The notes under the pieces are model-generated. The model was not told where the DNA came from, searched no databases, and saw only the letters and a program-made list of their open reading frames with translations. A stretch of 64,000 nt of DNA, from positions 62,001 to 126,000 of the forward strand of contig JAEUKB010000017.1 of the NCBI GenBank assembly GCA_016794365.1, in the 5' to 3' direction. Numbering within the stretch: position 1 is the first letter of the stretch; each line of letters starts with the position of its first letter. This document shows, piece by piece, positions 53,017 through 62,287 of this stretch. Both the position numbers and the translations under genes were made by a program. Source of the DNA: Myxococcales bacterium. Its GTDB lineage: Bacteria; Myxococcota_A; Polyangia; Palsa-1104; JAEUJZ01.

Positions 53017-54374
53017 TGCGAGTCCTCTGTTTGCATCGAAGAAGGAACGCGCAGCGTCGCAGTCGTGCCTTTTCCTTTGGTCGATTCAATGTGAAGCGTT
53101 CCGCCCATACTGGTTGCAACTTCACGACACAGAAACAGTCCAAGACCCATTCCGCGTCCTGGCTGCTTGGTGGTGAAGAACGGCTCGCCCGCATGCGTCA
53201 GCGTGTCTTCATCCATTCCTGATCCACTGTCTGCAACTACAATCTCAACGAGATCACCGACGGACTTTACGTAGACATCTACCGATCCATCTATCGATCC
53301 ATCTATCGATCCATCTATCGATCCATCTATTGGTCCATCGACATCAGCAGATGCATCTTGCGCGTTCTTCATCAGCGCAGACAAGGCATGCGTCAACGCA
53401 CGCTCTGGTCCAGTCAGCAAAGGAATCGTTCTCTCATCGGATAGATGAACGTGAACCGGCGGTAGTGCTGGCAGCGCAAGCCGCGCACCGGACAGCCAAA
53501 CAGACACCGGCTGCGTCGATAGACTTTCCCCCGGATGCTGACCCGCATCGCTTGCGAGCTGCGTCAAAACAGCTCTACAGCGCTCGACCGATTCACGAAT
53601 CAGATCGAGATCATCGCGCAGTCCTTCCGCATCGTGCGGCAGGTTCCGCAGCAGCTCTTTGGCCACCAAGTTGATGGTTGAAAGCGGAGATCCCAGCTCA
53701 TGCGCGGCCCCCGCAGCCAAGGTTGCCAGCGACGCCAGCTTCTCTTTCCGAAGTGCCAAGTTGCGCGCTGCTTCCAGCTCATGTTCGCGCTCACGCAGTG
53801 CATGCGTCACGCGCATCAGAAAGTACACGATGAAGATCGCAGCGATGCTAAACGCGACCCACATCCCAGGAATGTGAAGCTGCATCTGCTCTGCATGAGA
53901 CATTGGAAGGGGTCGATGCCACACAAACAGGAGCGCGGAACAGAGTGCAGACAGCGATGCGAGCGCCCAGGTAAAGCGCGGAGTCATAGAGACCGCAGCC
54001 ATCGCGATCAGCACCAGATACAGAAAGCCAAACGGATTGAGCGGTCCCCCTGTCAGCGACAGAAGCGCGGTCAGATGAAGCACATCATGAACCATCAGTG
54101 CAGGCAGCAGTAGACCCGGAATGGATCGCTTCTTCCGTCTCAGATACAGCGCACCAAGCGTGGTCAGCAGCGCCAACACAATCAGCGAAAACAGCGCGAG
54201 CAGCGGAAGCTGAATCCGCATTCCCCACTGCACCGTGATGATCGTCCCAATCTGACCAAGGAGCGATCCGAGTCGCAAGCGAAGGAACCAGTCACAGTTG
54301 ATCGCGCGCGGCTCCAGAGGCTCTGGTTGCGCCATGTGGAGAGGAGCGGACAGCCTGTGTGAATCAGCAGACAT
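53013..54374 (-). CDS. RegB/PrrB/ActS-type redox sensor kinase
   Basis: 453 residues from the ATG at 54374. Six membrane helices (about 40-205) include the quinone-binding-like motif GGPLNPF after [15 protein letters not shown]. The H-box [15 protein letters not shown] is RegB-type, with His as phosphosite. The ATPase part has LMKNAQDAS (N-box), VADSGSGMD and [14 protein letters not shown] tandem-repeat run encoding (GSID)n is inserted after the N-box. By family it senses the quinone redox state and phosphorylates the neighbouring RegA. An earlier frame to 54599 is antisense to the divergent gene and unlikely. Confidence 0.88.
   Translation of the reverse strand: MSADSHRLSAPLHMAQPEPLEPRAINCDWFLRLRLGSLLGQIGTIITVQWGMRIQLPLLALFSLIVLALLTTLGALYLRRKKRSIPGLLLPALMVHDVLHLTALLSLTGGPLNPFGFLYLVLIAMAAVSMTPRFTWALASLSALCSALLFVWHRPLPMSHAEQMQLHIPGMWVAFSIAAIFIVYFLMRVTHALREREHELEAARNLALRKEKLASLATLAAGAAHELGSPLSTINLVAKELLRNLPHDAEGLRDDLDLIRESVERCRAVLTQLASDAGQHPGESLSTQPVSVWLSGARLALPALPPVHVHLSDERTIPLLTGPERALTHALSALMKNAQDASADVDGPIDGSIDGSIDGSIDGSVDVYVKSVGDLVEIVVADSGSGMDEDTLTHAGEPFFTTKQPGRGMGLGLFLCREVATSMGGTLHIESTKGKGTTATLRVPSSMQTEDSQ
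53284..53331. repeat. 12-bp in-frame tandem repeat inside the sensor kinase
   Basis: Four units of GATCCATCTAT(C/T) run from 53284 to 53331, followed by a diverged copy. On the minus strand they encode repeated GSID in the ATP-binding domain. A 12-bp unit changes in number without breaking frame. Confidence 0.92.
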
Positions 54375-54465
54375 ACGACGGCAACTACCACGGATTGGCC
54401 GCGCTGTGCCTGTGACATTTTGCCGCATGTCCAGCGTCCCGTTCGCGCGGTAGCGTGCCGCCGTC

Positions 54466-55356
54466 ATGAATGCAGGTCTGCTCTGTACTTTGATCGTAAG
54501 CGGTGCCGTGGGCTTGATTCCCAGCCGAGCGAGTGCATGTGCATCCTGCGGCTGCGGTGACCCAACCCTGACGGCCATGGGAATGGAAAAGCCGTTCAAG
54601 CATCGCCTCCGTTTGTCACTGGAGCAGCGCGCGGGGGTTCACAGCTCTTACGCGCAGCAGGAACGGACGCTGATCGCACGTACGGCACTTACAGGATCGT
54701 ATTCTCCGACGAGTTTTTTGACGTTCGCCGCTCTTCTTCCGTTCTTTGCAGCCCATACACAGACCGATCAAAATGAAGGAAAGACCGTATACGGACTGGG
54801 TGATTTCGAGCTGATGGCGCGTGCGCTGATCTTTCGGGATCGCTCTTTTTCACCGCGTCATCTGATCGGACTACTCGCCGGAATCAAGACCCCAACCGGA
54901 CCACGCAGAACAGACAGTAGTGGATATCCAGCGACGGCAGATCTACAACCCGGAAGTGGATCGTGGGATGGTCTGTTTGGTGCGCAGTACAACTACTTTG
55001 GGGACTCTGTTTCCTTCTTTTTGTCAGCCAGCTATCGCCTAAGCAGCACCGGATATGTGAACTACAAGCGAGGCAGTGTGCTGGGCGCGACCGCGTTTGT
55101 GCAGACTCCGATTGTGCGTCGCATTGCGGTAGGCTCGGGCCTGGATACATCGTGGACGATGCAGAGTGTGCTCTCAAGTGGGGCGCTGGCTCCCAATACC
55201 GGAGGAATGCTCGTGTCACTGACCTACGGCGTGCTGTTTGCGATCCGTACAGACTGGCTGCTGCGCGTTCAGCTACAGACTCCGATCATCCAGCGCTGGA
55301 TCGGAAGCCAAGCAGAGTCACCCACCGGCATTGTGTCGTTGACCGCTGATCTATAG
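54466..55356 (+). CDS. Outer-membrane-like protein with CxxCxCGDPT motif
   Basis: 296 residues. Signal peptide followed at once by CASCGCGDPTLTAMG (Cys at about 25, 28 and 30), a probable metal-binding tip. The rest reads as a beta-barrel with alternating aromatic strands (RLRLSLEQRAGVHSS, LYSADWLLR-type strands, SVSFFLSASYRLSSTG). It is divergent from the redox kinase gene, with 91 bp shared, so it likely belongs to the same regulon and may move or bind metal for MbnP. The role is inferred from context. Confidence 0.6.
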   Translation: MNAGLLCTLIVSGAVGLIPSRASACASCGCGDPTLTAMGMEKPFKHRLRLSLEQRAGVHSSYAQQERTLIARTALTGSYSPTSFLTFAALLPFFAAHTQTDQNEGKTVYGLGDFELMARALIFRDRSFSPRHLIGLLAGIKTPTGPRRTDSSGYPATADLQPGSGSWDGLFGAQYNYFGDSVSFFLSASYRLSSTGYVNYKRGSVLGATAFVQTPIVRRIAVGSGLDTSWTMQSVLSSGALAPNTGGMLVSLTYGVLFAIRTDWLLRVQLQTPIIQRWIGSQAESPTGIVSLTADL

Positions 55357-55390
55357 GAATGTGCAGAAGGACCGTCTCTGTGCTTAGTCC

Positions 55391-56581
55391 TTACGGAGTC
55401 GGACAGCTTCCGCTGACGTTCAAAATCTGCGGATCGTAGTGGACCTTTAGCATGCTGTTTATCGATAGAGAATCGACTATCAAGCCACCGTAAAAATCCA
55501 GGGGTGCGCTGACCGAAACCGCACGCCTACGTCCCATCATGATCGCGCTGATGAAGCCGCCACCGGACAGAGAGATGCTATCGATTCCGCCCGGAAAGAA
55601 TCGGACGCGCGGAGGCGACTTGGGATCCCCGATCGCCACCACGCCACCAACTTCCACGTCTCCGTGAACATACAAATCAAGCTGTGCGCCATCCGCAAGT
55701 AAGATGGTTAGGTCTTTTCCGATGCTCAGACCGCCGCCGATTGCCAGCTCGACACGTCCGCTGATTTGAATCGTCAAGCTTCCCAAGCCAGACACGCGCT
55801 GAAAGTAGTAGCGACCACAGGACAGTTGCAGCGATGGACTGGCTGCAAATCCTTCGAGCGAGTTTTGGTCCATTCCCAAGCGCCCTGTTTGACTCTCTGC
55901 TTGGATGTTCAAGATCGGACCTGAGACATACGGATCCAAGCTACAGGGACACGGCGCAGCGACAGAGACAGCGGCACTCCGAGACAGACCAATCGTGCGC
56001 TGACCTGTCACAGTGACCGTGCTTCCCATCGGTGTAGTAAGTGTTCCCAGCACCGACAAGTTCACAAGAGAGATATTGCCTCCGACCTCTGCATCGCTGG
56101 CCACACTGACGGTGTTTCCGCTCAGTCCTCCTTGAATAGCCAACGGACCCTGCACAGAGAGCGCGCCCATCACTTGCACCATGGAAGGACTCGAAGATCG
56201 CAGCGCACCGCTCACATCCCAGGTTCCTTCCGCGCTGATTCCGCCCACCACACCGATGTCACCGCCAGCGCGTCCGGGCTGATACGGACCTTGGGAACTG
56301 TCAAAGGAATCGATCAGCAAGTCGCCGCCACTTAACATTCCACAGACGCAGAGTGGAGAAGGAAGAGAAGCCGCCAGCAGCTTGCCACCACACAGGGATG
56401 CATCTTGTGCGCCCGCAACTTGTGGACCTTGAGCGCTACAGAATGCGCTCACTGGCTCTGCGCAAATTCCTTCAGAGCAGCGCGCAGTTGCAATCACATC
56501 ATCCACAGAACATCCAGCTACAGATAGGCTCAGTCCTGCGCAGCACAAAGCGATGAGGACAGACGAACGGAAGGCACTCAT
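55391..56581 (-). CDS. Gly/Ser-rich lipoprotein with a beta-helix-like body
   Basis: 396 residues, lipobox VAGC. Cys residues near the N-terminus (GICAEPVSAFC) suggest disulfides. The body is rich in Gly, Val and Ser with short hydrophobic strands (SVASDAEVGGNISLVNLSVL, VELAIGGGLSIGKDLTI), like a beta-solenoid or polymer-forming domain. The family is not recognised. It overlaps the TPR gene by 4 bp and ends the sigma operon. Confidence 0.6.
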   Translation of the reverse strand: MSAFRSSVLIALCCAGLSLSVAGCSVDDVIATARCSEGICAEPVSAFCSAQGPQVAGAQDASLCGGKLLAASLPSPLCVCGMLSGGDLLIDSFDSSQGPYQPGRAGGDIGVVGGISAEGTWDVSGALRSSSPSMVQVMGALSVQGPLAIQGGLSGNTVSVASDAEVGGNISLVNLSVLGTLTTPMGSTVTVTGQRTIGLSRSAAVSVAAPCPCSLDPYVSGPILNIQAESQTGRLGMDQNSLEGFAASPSLQLSCGRYYFQRVSGLGSLTIQISGRVELAIGGGLSIGKDLTILLADGAQLDLYVHGDVEVGGVVAIGDPKSPPRVRFFPGGIDSISLSGGGFISAIMMGRRRAVSVSAPLDFYGGLIVDSLSINSMLKVHYDPQILNVSGSCPTP

Positions 56582-57378
56582 TGCGTGGTTCGCTCCGTCG
56601 CTTGGCGCAGTCGAACTTCCATTCTGGCACGCGCGGGAGAGTCGCTGTGATGCGCAAGGAACTCACGAATTGCTTGGGCTTCTGCTGCGCGATCAGACTG
56701 CTGCGCCAGCGCATCACAGATTCCTAAGCGAGCTTCTTCCGCAAGCGTTCCCTGTGGACGAGTGCGCAGCGCAGATCGAAACATTCGCAGCGCGGCCTGT
56801 GGTTGCTTCTTCTTTTCAAGCAAAAGTCCACCTGCCGCCACACGCGCGACATAGCCTTCTTCACTGGTTGGATCCTGCTGCACGATCTGCTGATAGATCT
56901 GGAGAGCTTCCGCAAAGCGCTGCTTTCTTCGTCGCTCATTGGCAATCCGCAGCAGGTCGTGTGCGCTGCGTGAATCGGACTTCTTCGCTTGCGTACTATG
57001 ACTGCTGGCACTGTCTGTGATTGCTTCTGATCTCGTCTTTGTTCGCGCTTCGACTCCTGGCTTGGTGCGTACTTCTGGCTGCGCTGTAAAGACAGGAGCT
57101 GATTCCGCTCCTGTGGTCGGAGATGACATCGTCTTAGGAATCCGGATCCAGCGACGAAACAGCAGATAGGAAACGGCCCCTGTGATTGCTGCGGCACCGC
57201 CGAAGATCAGTCCGCGTCTCAGGCTCTGAACGGGAATGGTCGATCCTTTGTGAAGCGCCTGTTCAATCAGCGCAGCTTGCGCCACTGCCGATAGAGGCGG
57301 CGCAGGACCGGGCTGATCATCGAGCGGAGGCAGAAGTCCTTCGATGTCCAGAGACTCTGTGGATCGGCGTTCGCTCAA
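56578..57378 (-). CDS. TPR membrane protein coupled to an ECF sigma factor
   Basis: 266 residues from a TTG start at 57378 whose own TGA-overlap (TTGA) joins it to the sigma gene; GGAGGAGG lies 5 nt upstream. One membrane helix (about 55-75) separates a short cytoplasmic part from a periplasmic TPR-like domain (RFAEALQIYQQIVQQDP, PQAALRMFRSALRTRP). The position after the sigma gene suggests an anti-sigma or sensor role, but no zinc-binding anti-sigma motif is seen. Confidence 0.7.
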   Translation of the reverse strand: MSERRSTESLDIEGLLPPLDDQPGPAPPLSAVAQAALIEQALHKGSTIPVQSLRRGLIFGGAAAITGAVSYLLFRRWIRIPKTMSSPTTGAESAPVFTAQPEVRTKPGVEARTKTRSEAITDSASSHSTQAKKSDSRSAHDLLRIANERRRKQRFAEALQIYQQIVQQDPTSEEGYVARVAAGGLLLEKKKQPQAALRMFRSALRTRPQGTLAEEARLGICDALAQQSDRAAEAQAIREFLAHHSDSPARARMEVRLRQATERTTQ

Positions 57379-57995
57379 GGTGCCTCCTCCGTTTCTGTGG
57401 AGTCACCTTGCCTTCGCGCCAGCTCGTGTAGCTTTCCTTGCGCGAGCCGCAGTCGGCTCCGAATCGTTTCCTGGGAAGCGCCACAGTGTACGGCCACTTC
57501 AGGAATGCTCAGTCCAATCATGTGATGAAGTACCAGCGCTTGTCTCTGTTCATCAGGAAGATGATCGAGCCGAGCCACTGCTTGTCTCCGCAGCGTGTAC
57601 TGATCGGGGGCGTCTCCTGTACGCGCAACCGGAGCCTCTGCCGACTCACGCTCACGCTCTTTGGTGCGACGTTCTTTGCGTCGCCAGCCAATCGCGGTGC
57701 GAGCCACGATGCGATCCGCCCACGAAGTCAGCTTTCCTTCCGCACGATAGGAAGGGATTCCGCGCACAATCGCAATCAGTGCTTCCTGTGCGATGTCATC
57801 CACATCGCTGTCTCCGCGTATCAAATAACGAATCAGGTTTCGCACGCGCGGCAACAGCTCTGACAAGATCGCGGCCAGCGCTTTGCGATCGCCTTGCTGC
57901 GCCGCTGCAATCCGAGGATCGGGCGGACGGGCATCGCTTCCCAGTGCGGGCATGGGAACAAGCGAAGCATCTGAAGATGTAGCGATCAGCCTCAC
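57375..57995 (-). CDS. ECF-type RNA polymerase sigma factor
   Basis: 206 residues. Region 2 reads RNLIRYLIRGDSDVDDIAQEALIAIVRGI (with DSDVDDIAQE as the usual core-binding patch), and region 4 reads LPDEQRQALVLHHMIGLSIPEVAVHCGASQETIRSRL with a clear HTH. No signal-responsive C-terminal extension. It is in an operon with an upstream barrel-like gene and the downstream TPR gene; these may be its regulator and target. Confidence 0.9.
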   Translation of the reverse strand: MRLIATSSDASLVPMPALGSDARPPDPRIAAAQQGDRKALAAILSELLPRVRNLIRYLIRGDSDVDDIAQEALIAIVRGIPSYRAEGKLTSWADRIVARTAIGWRRKERRTKERERESAEAPVARTGDAPDQYTLRRQAVARLDHLPDEQRQALVLHHMIGLSIPEVAVHCGASQETIRSRLRLAQGKLHELARRQGDSTETEEAP

Positions 57996-58007
57996 GAACC
58001 GATGTAC

Positions 58008-59123
58008 CTAACTCGACGTAGGAGCGCCTTCCGATGATAGAGATCTCGCGGGCTGCGATCGGGTCAGTGGACTCCACAGAATCTGGAGTCCCCCAAGCGG
58101 CCACACCGGCCACAGCTCTCTGTAGACCGCAAACCCACTTGGCTCGACATAGCCAAGCCGAGGACGACGCAGCAGCGCTTCCGCAGAGACAGACAGTTCC
58201 AGCCACAGCGGAATCCGTAGCGAAGGACGAAGCCACAGCGCCAGACTCGGTACGATTCCGATGCCAAGCACAACCTGTGACGCTGTCGGTTCGTATCCTG
58301 ATGACACAGACAGCGTGCTGCGATGAAAAAGGGATCCGGTGACTCCCAGTCCGGTAAGTAGACGCAGCGAGGACGACTGAAACAGCACCACCTGCGCACC
58401 AAGCGCAGCACTATAGCGAGACAGCGAAACGGAAAACAGATCATCTGACCAGCGTGAAGGGAGTCCAGCCCACAGAGACAGTCGCAAGACCACGCGCGAA
58501 ACCGGAAGCGATGCAGACAGACCCAAGGAGTGCTGACCAAACGGACTCTGTCCATCGATTCCGCCCAGCCAACCCATCCCAAGCAGAACGGCTGTCCGTG
58601 CAGACTGATCTAAAGGAGTCACAGCTTCCTTTTCGGGCAAGACTTCAGGTGTTGGCTGCGCAGCCATGGCCTCGGCCAAGCTGACTCCTGTGGGCTCTCC
58701 GGCCAGCAGCGCACGCACCACAGCGCGTGTTACCACCGCCGCACTTTCCATCGCAGCGGACAGTCCTTGTGTCCGATCGGTCTGTTCGATCAGTCGCTCA
58801 AACAGCCTGTCGGTTGTGACGATACGCAGTCGTCTGCCGCGCGATTCCTTGTCCCAATACACCAGACACAGAGCGCTCAGCTGACTGCGTAGCTGCGTCG
58901 CGCGAAGCAATCGTTCTGAAGGTGTAGCGCTTGCTTCTTCGCTTCCGATCGACTGAATCCGCACGGACAAGTCCGCAAGCTGTCCGCTCATTCGAGCAGC
59001 CAGCTCTGTGTCTTCCGAAGACTGCATCCACAGCACAACCACCGACGGAAAATTCGCCCACGCAGCCAATGGAACCAGGACAGAGCACAGAAGGAGGATC
59101 CAGATCCCAGCACGCACAAACAC
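58008..59123 (-). CDS. Exported barrel-like protein of the sigma operon
   Basis: 371 residues with signal peptide (ending AAWANFP). The first half has an alpha/beta domain (SVVVLWMQSSEDTELAARMS), the second half reads as beta strands with alternating polar and aromatic residues (SRVVLRLSLWAGLPS, SVSSGYEPTASQVVLGIG), like an outer-membrane barrel. The family is not recognised. It sits 12 bp before the sigma gene on the same strand. Confidence 0.6.
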   Translation of the reverse strand: MFVRAGIWILLLCSVLVPLAAWANFPSVVVLWMQSSEDTELAARMSGQLADLSVRIQSIGSEEASATPSERLLRATQLRSQLSALCLVYWDKESRGRRLRIVTTDRLFERLIEQTDRTQGLSAAMESAAVVTRAVVRALLAGEPTGVSLAEAMAAQPTPEVLPEKEAVTPLDQSARTAVLLGMGWLGGIDGQSPFGQHSLGLSASLPVSRVVLRLSLWAGLPSRWSDDLFSVSLSRYSAALGAQVVLFQSSSLRLLTGLGVTGSLFHRSTLSVSSGYEPTASQVVLGIGIVPSLALWLRPSLRIPLWLELSVSAEALLRRPRLGYVEPSGFAVYRELWPVWPLGGLQILWSPLTRSQPARSLSSEGAPTSS

Positions 59124-59195
59124 CCAGCGGATTGTAACAGGACTTTGTATGTGAGCCGCAGTGATGGATGCAGAATCGCAGCAGGAATCACGGAT

Positions 59196-60815
59196 TTAGC
59201 GACGGCGCGTAAAGTGCGCAGACGTAGTCAGCTGAAGCAGATAGTCGGTCAAGCTGGCTTCATTCGATCCCAGATCAGGACGGACTTTGCGCACCAAACA
59301 GCTTGGGAGTCCTTCGCTGATTCCGTAGCTGTACGTCGCCATCATGTCCGCAGCACACGCGCGCACATCTTCACGACTTGCAAGCTGCGAGCTGAGATCT
59401 GCTTGTCCTGTGGCCGTCATCAGTAGCTCATCGCTGGCATTCACAATCCGTGCAGAGTCATCGATTGGGAGTCCTTTTTCCGTCGAGCGATAGCGACCTA
59501 CTTCATCAAAGTGCTCGAACGCAAAGCCGATCGGATCAAACTGCTTGTGACAGAAAACGCAGCCGGACTGAACGTGCTGTTTTTCATATCGCTCTCGCGT
59601 GGTCGTCATTCCCGGCATCGTCGTTGGCAGTGCCGGAATGTTGGGTGGAGGATCCGGACGACGCTTGCACAGCAGCTTTTCATACAGCAGAAGTCCGCGC
59701 TGCGTGGGCGACGATCCTTGTGCTTGCGCATTCGCCGCCAAGATCGATCCCTGCGACAGCAGTCCAACACCCCACTGCGGCGGTCGCTGCGTACGGACAA
59801 ATCCACTGCTTGCGCTTCCGTATCCGTAATGCGTCGCCAGGGTTGGATCGACAAAGGTAAAGTCTGCGGTCAAAAGTGACTTCAGTCCTCCTTTGTCTGT
59901 CAGCACCACCTGATCGATAAAGCGCTTAGTCTCTTCTACCAGAGAAGTCCGAACGGTAAAGTAGTTGGCCACATCAGGTCGAGTTACCGTCGCTGCGCGC
60001 TCATAACGGAACCAGTAACGGAACAGCTGTCGCACCACGTCCTGACCACGCGGACTGGCAAGCAGAGTCTTCGCTTCCGCTTGCAACACATCCGGTGAAG
60101 ACAGCTCACCGCGATCCGCTCTGTCCAGGAGCTGCACGCTCGGTGTCGTTCCTGAATAGTTGTAGGCCAGCTCTGTTGCCAGCTCGTGCTGCGAGAGCTT
60201 GCGCGTGTCTCCTTCTTGCGAGCCCACTTCCGATCGATAGACCGCATGCGGAGACTGGATCATCGCCACCAGCATCCACTTCAGTCCCGTCGCAAAGTTC
60301 GACTTGGCCAGCACGCTGTCATAAAGCGCCAAGTACGTTCCTTTTTCGGCTTCCGTGACCGTACGGCGAAACAGTCGTCTTCCTTGCGTACTCACAAACG
60401 ATGCCGCACAGTCGCGATTGGGAGTCGTCTTTGCGCAGGGCAGAATCGTCTCCAGCGCCGGACTGGTCGTCGCAAGGGTTGCCACATCTTCAGCGGTGTC
60501 CAAGATCTCTTGTGCGGTCTGCTGATTCACTTGCAGCACCGATGCATCGTTGGCAAAGCCCGCGTGGGACACCGGATCCACACCCAGCTTTACGCCGCGC
60601 CACGCAGTCTTGATCGCTGGAAAGATGTCTCCGATTGTGTTCTCTAGCTCCAGGTTGGTCAGTCTCCGCAGCAGTGGGGGACCGACATCCGTACTCGCAC
60701 ACAGCTCTTCATCACTTGGCGTCGCATCACTTGGTGAAGTGCTTGTGCAGGAAGTCAGCCAGAGCGCGAGCATGCCCATGGGAATTCCCAACTGAATGAC
60801 AGACTTCGGGCTCAT
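59196..60815 (-). CDS. DUF1592/1588-type protein, lipoprotein (pair 2)
   Basis: 539 residues, lipobox (LTSC). Blocks as in the first pair: RRLTNLELENTIGDIFP, AVYRSEVGSQEGD, RGLLLYEKLLCKRRPDPP, CVFCHKQFDPIGFAFEHFDE. It is shorter than the first copy: no separate N-terminal cytochrome c domain and no glycogen-binding insertion. The CxxCH in the DUF1588 part could still bind heme. Start overlaps the DUF1552 stop (ATGA). Confidence 0.87.
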   Translation of the reverse strand: MSPKSVIQLGIPMGMLALWLTSCTSTSPSDATPSDEELCASTDVGPPLLRRLTNLELENTIGDIFPAIKTAWRGVKLGVDPVSHAGFANDASVLQVNQQTAQEILDTAEDVATLATTSPALETILPCAKTTPNRDCAASFVSTQGRRLFRRTVTEAEKGTYLALYDSVLAKSNFATGLKWMLVAMIQSPHAVYRSEVGSQEGDTRKLSQHELATELAYNYSGTTPSVQLLDRADRGELSSPDVLQAEAKTLLASPRGQDVVRQLFRYWFRYERAATVTRPDVANYFTVRTSLVEETKRFIDQVVLTDKGGLKSLLTADFTFVDPTLATHYGYGSASSGFVRTQRPPQWGVGLLSQGSILAANAQAQGSSPTQRGLLLYEKLLCKRRPDPPPNIPALPTTMPGMTTTRERYEKQHVQSGCVFCHKQFDPIGFAFEHFDEVGRYRSTEKGLPIDDSARIVNASDELLMTATGQADLSSQLASREDVRACAADMMATYSYGISEGLPSCLVRKVRPDLGSNEASLTDYLLQLTTSAHFTRRR

Positions 60816-62110
60816 GCCTTCACCTCCGTGATCGACTTGCCAAACTGAGACTGCGGAACACCAGCGATCTCGCTCAGCGTAAACAGCAGATCCCCGTGCG
60901 TTCGATTTTCAAAGTCAAAGATTCGTCCAGTCTTGATCGCACCTGCGCCACCCCCAATCGTCAGGAGCGGCAAGTAGCTGACATACGGTTTTCCGTCGAG
61001 CCAGACCGTTCCTTTGTTCGCATTGTGATCGGCTCCGTCCGCGATCTCGCTAAAGACATAGATGAGCGTGTTGTCCAACACTTTGCGACCCGGTGCGCTG
61101 GTATCAAGCGGATCATCAGTCTGTGCGAGCGTCTTGATCAGCTTGTCTACCAGGTGCTGATAGTAGAAGCGCTGAATCCGCGCATACTCTGCGCGTCCTG
61201 CTGCATCCCACGAGTGCGAAGACGGATCATGATGGTTCTTCGAGATTCCCATAAAACCAAAGTTCACATCCGACGTCGCCCACAAGTTCTGGATCGAGAG
61301 GATGCGCGCTGCACCACAGATCATCGCTTGCGCGGCCAGCTCTAGCTGACCATCCAGGACTTTGGGAAGGTTGTTGGTTTCCAGCACATTGGCATTGCTT
61401 GCCTTCAGTGCAGCCACCGATGGTAAACTTGGCTGTCCCATGCATGCATTCACGCCCGTTGTACCACCCGCTTTGAGCGTACGAATCGCATCCAAGTGAA
61501 CGCTGAGCTTGCTCTGTTCACGCGACAGATCCTTGTGAGTCTGCGCCAGTGTCTCCAGCTCTTTTTCCGTAAGACCCAGCGCTGCTTTGCGAAACTCTGC
61601 ATCCGAAGACATCATCGTTCCACTTGGGAACAGACGATCCATCGCAGCCACCGGACTTGCCTCTGGACGAATCCACGTTCCGTCTTTGATCAGATAGTTG
61701 TCCGATCCCCAGTACGTTTGATAGGGAACGGCTCCCAGTGCAATCGCTTGCGTTCCCATCGCTTTGGCGATCGCTCGATCAATCGACTGGTTGGCGTTCT
61801 CATTTCCCGTCAGAGTCCAGCGAATCGCAGGATGATTGTTGATGCCTTGATACTCCAAGCCGCGCATCACGTTGACGTGTTGCTTATACGGTTCAAGCGG
61901 CCCCCATACGCTCTCTCCGGTCATTGTGAAGGTGAAGTTGTCACTGGTTCCTTTGGGGTTGAAGTGTTCGTTGGGAAGACCATGCGGAATGTAGAAAAAC
62001 AGCATGCGCAGCGGTCTTGCGCTCGGAGCAGCCACCGCAAGCTGTGACATGCGCATCGCGAGCGGAACCGCGATGCCCAAAGACAGCGCTTTGAAGAACG
62101 TGCGCCTTTT
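60812..62110 (-). CDS. DUF1552 protein with Tat signal (pair 2)
   Basis: 432 residues. GGAAGG lies 6 nt before the ATG at 62110, and this start gives a Tat signal (KRRTFFKALSLGIAVPLA). DUF1552 blocks: LRMLFFYIPHGLP, NVMRGLEYQGINNHPA, SRNHHDPSSHSW-type KNHHDPSSHSWD and FSEIADGADHNANKG. It precedes its DUF1592 partner here, whereas in the first pair it follows. Exported, function unknown. Confidence 0.87.
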   Translation of the reverse strand, partial: KRRTFFKALSLGIAVPLAMRMSQLAVAAPSARPLRMLFFYIPHGLPNEHFNPKGTSDNFTFTMTGESVWGPLEPYKQHVNVMRGLEYQGINNHPAIRWTLTGNENANQSIDRAIAKAMGTQAIALGAVPYQTYWGSDNYLIKDGTWIRPEASPVAAMDRLFPSGTMMSSDAEFRKAALGLTEKELETLAQTHKDLSREQSKLSVHLDAIRTLKAGGTTGVNACMGQPSLPSVAALKASNANVLETNNLPKVLDGQLELAAQAMICGAARILSIQNLWATSDVNFGFMGISKNHHDPSSHSWDAAGRAEYARIQRFYYQHLVDKLIKTLAQTDDPLDTSAPGRKVLDNTLIYVFSEIADGADHNANKGTVWLDGKPYVSYLPLLTIGGGAGAIKTGRIFDFENRTHGDLLFTLSEIAGVPQSQFGKSITEVKA

Positions 62111-62254
62111 CATCTCAACCTTCCGATTCATTCGCAGACTCCTACGGCTGTGGACTGAAGCACGCAGCATGCGCGTGTTCTGTGAGTCATGGAGGAAGCC
62201 GCGCTCTGTTTCGGGTCACTGCGATCGAAACTTTTTTCGATTCCTACAGTCGAA

Positions 62255-62287
62255 ACAGAGATCTCCTTTGGATTTCACAGAGATCTC
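62255..62287. promoter_or_regulatory. Two ACAGAGATCTC sites in the promoter region of the SAVED kinase
   Basis: ACAGAGATCTC occurs at 62255-62265 and 62277-62287, 22 bp apart (two helix turns). The core AGAGATCTC(T) is palindromic, as for a dimeric regulator. They lie in a gene-free 408-bp stretch (62111-62518) between the divergent DUF1552 and kinase genes, which also holds CGAAA/TTTCG inverted repeats near 62225-62240. Nothing else coding is seen there. Confidence 0.5.
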
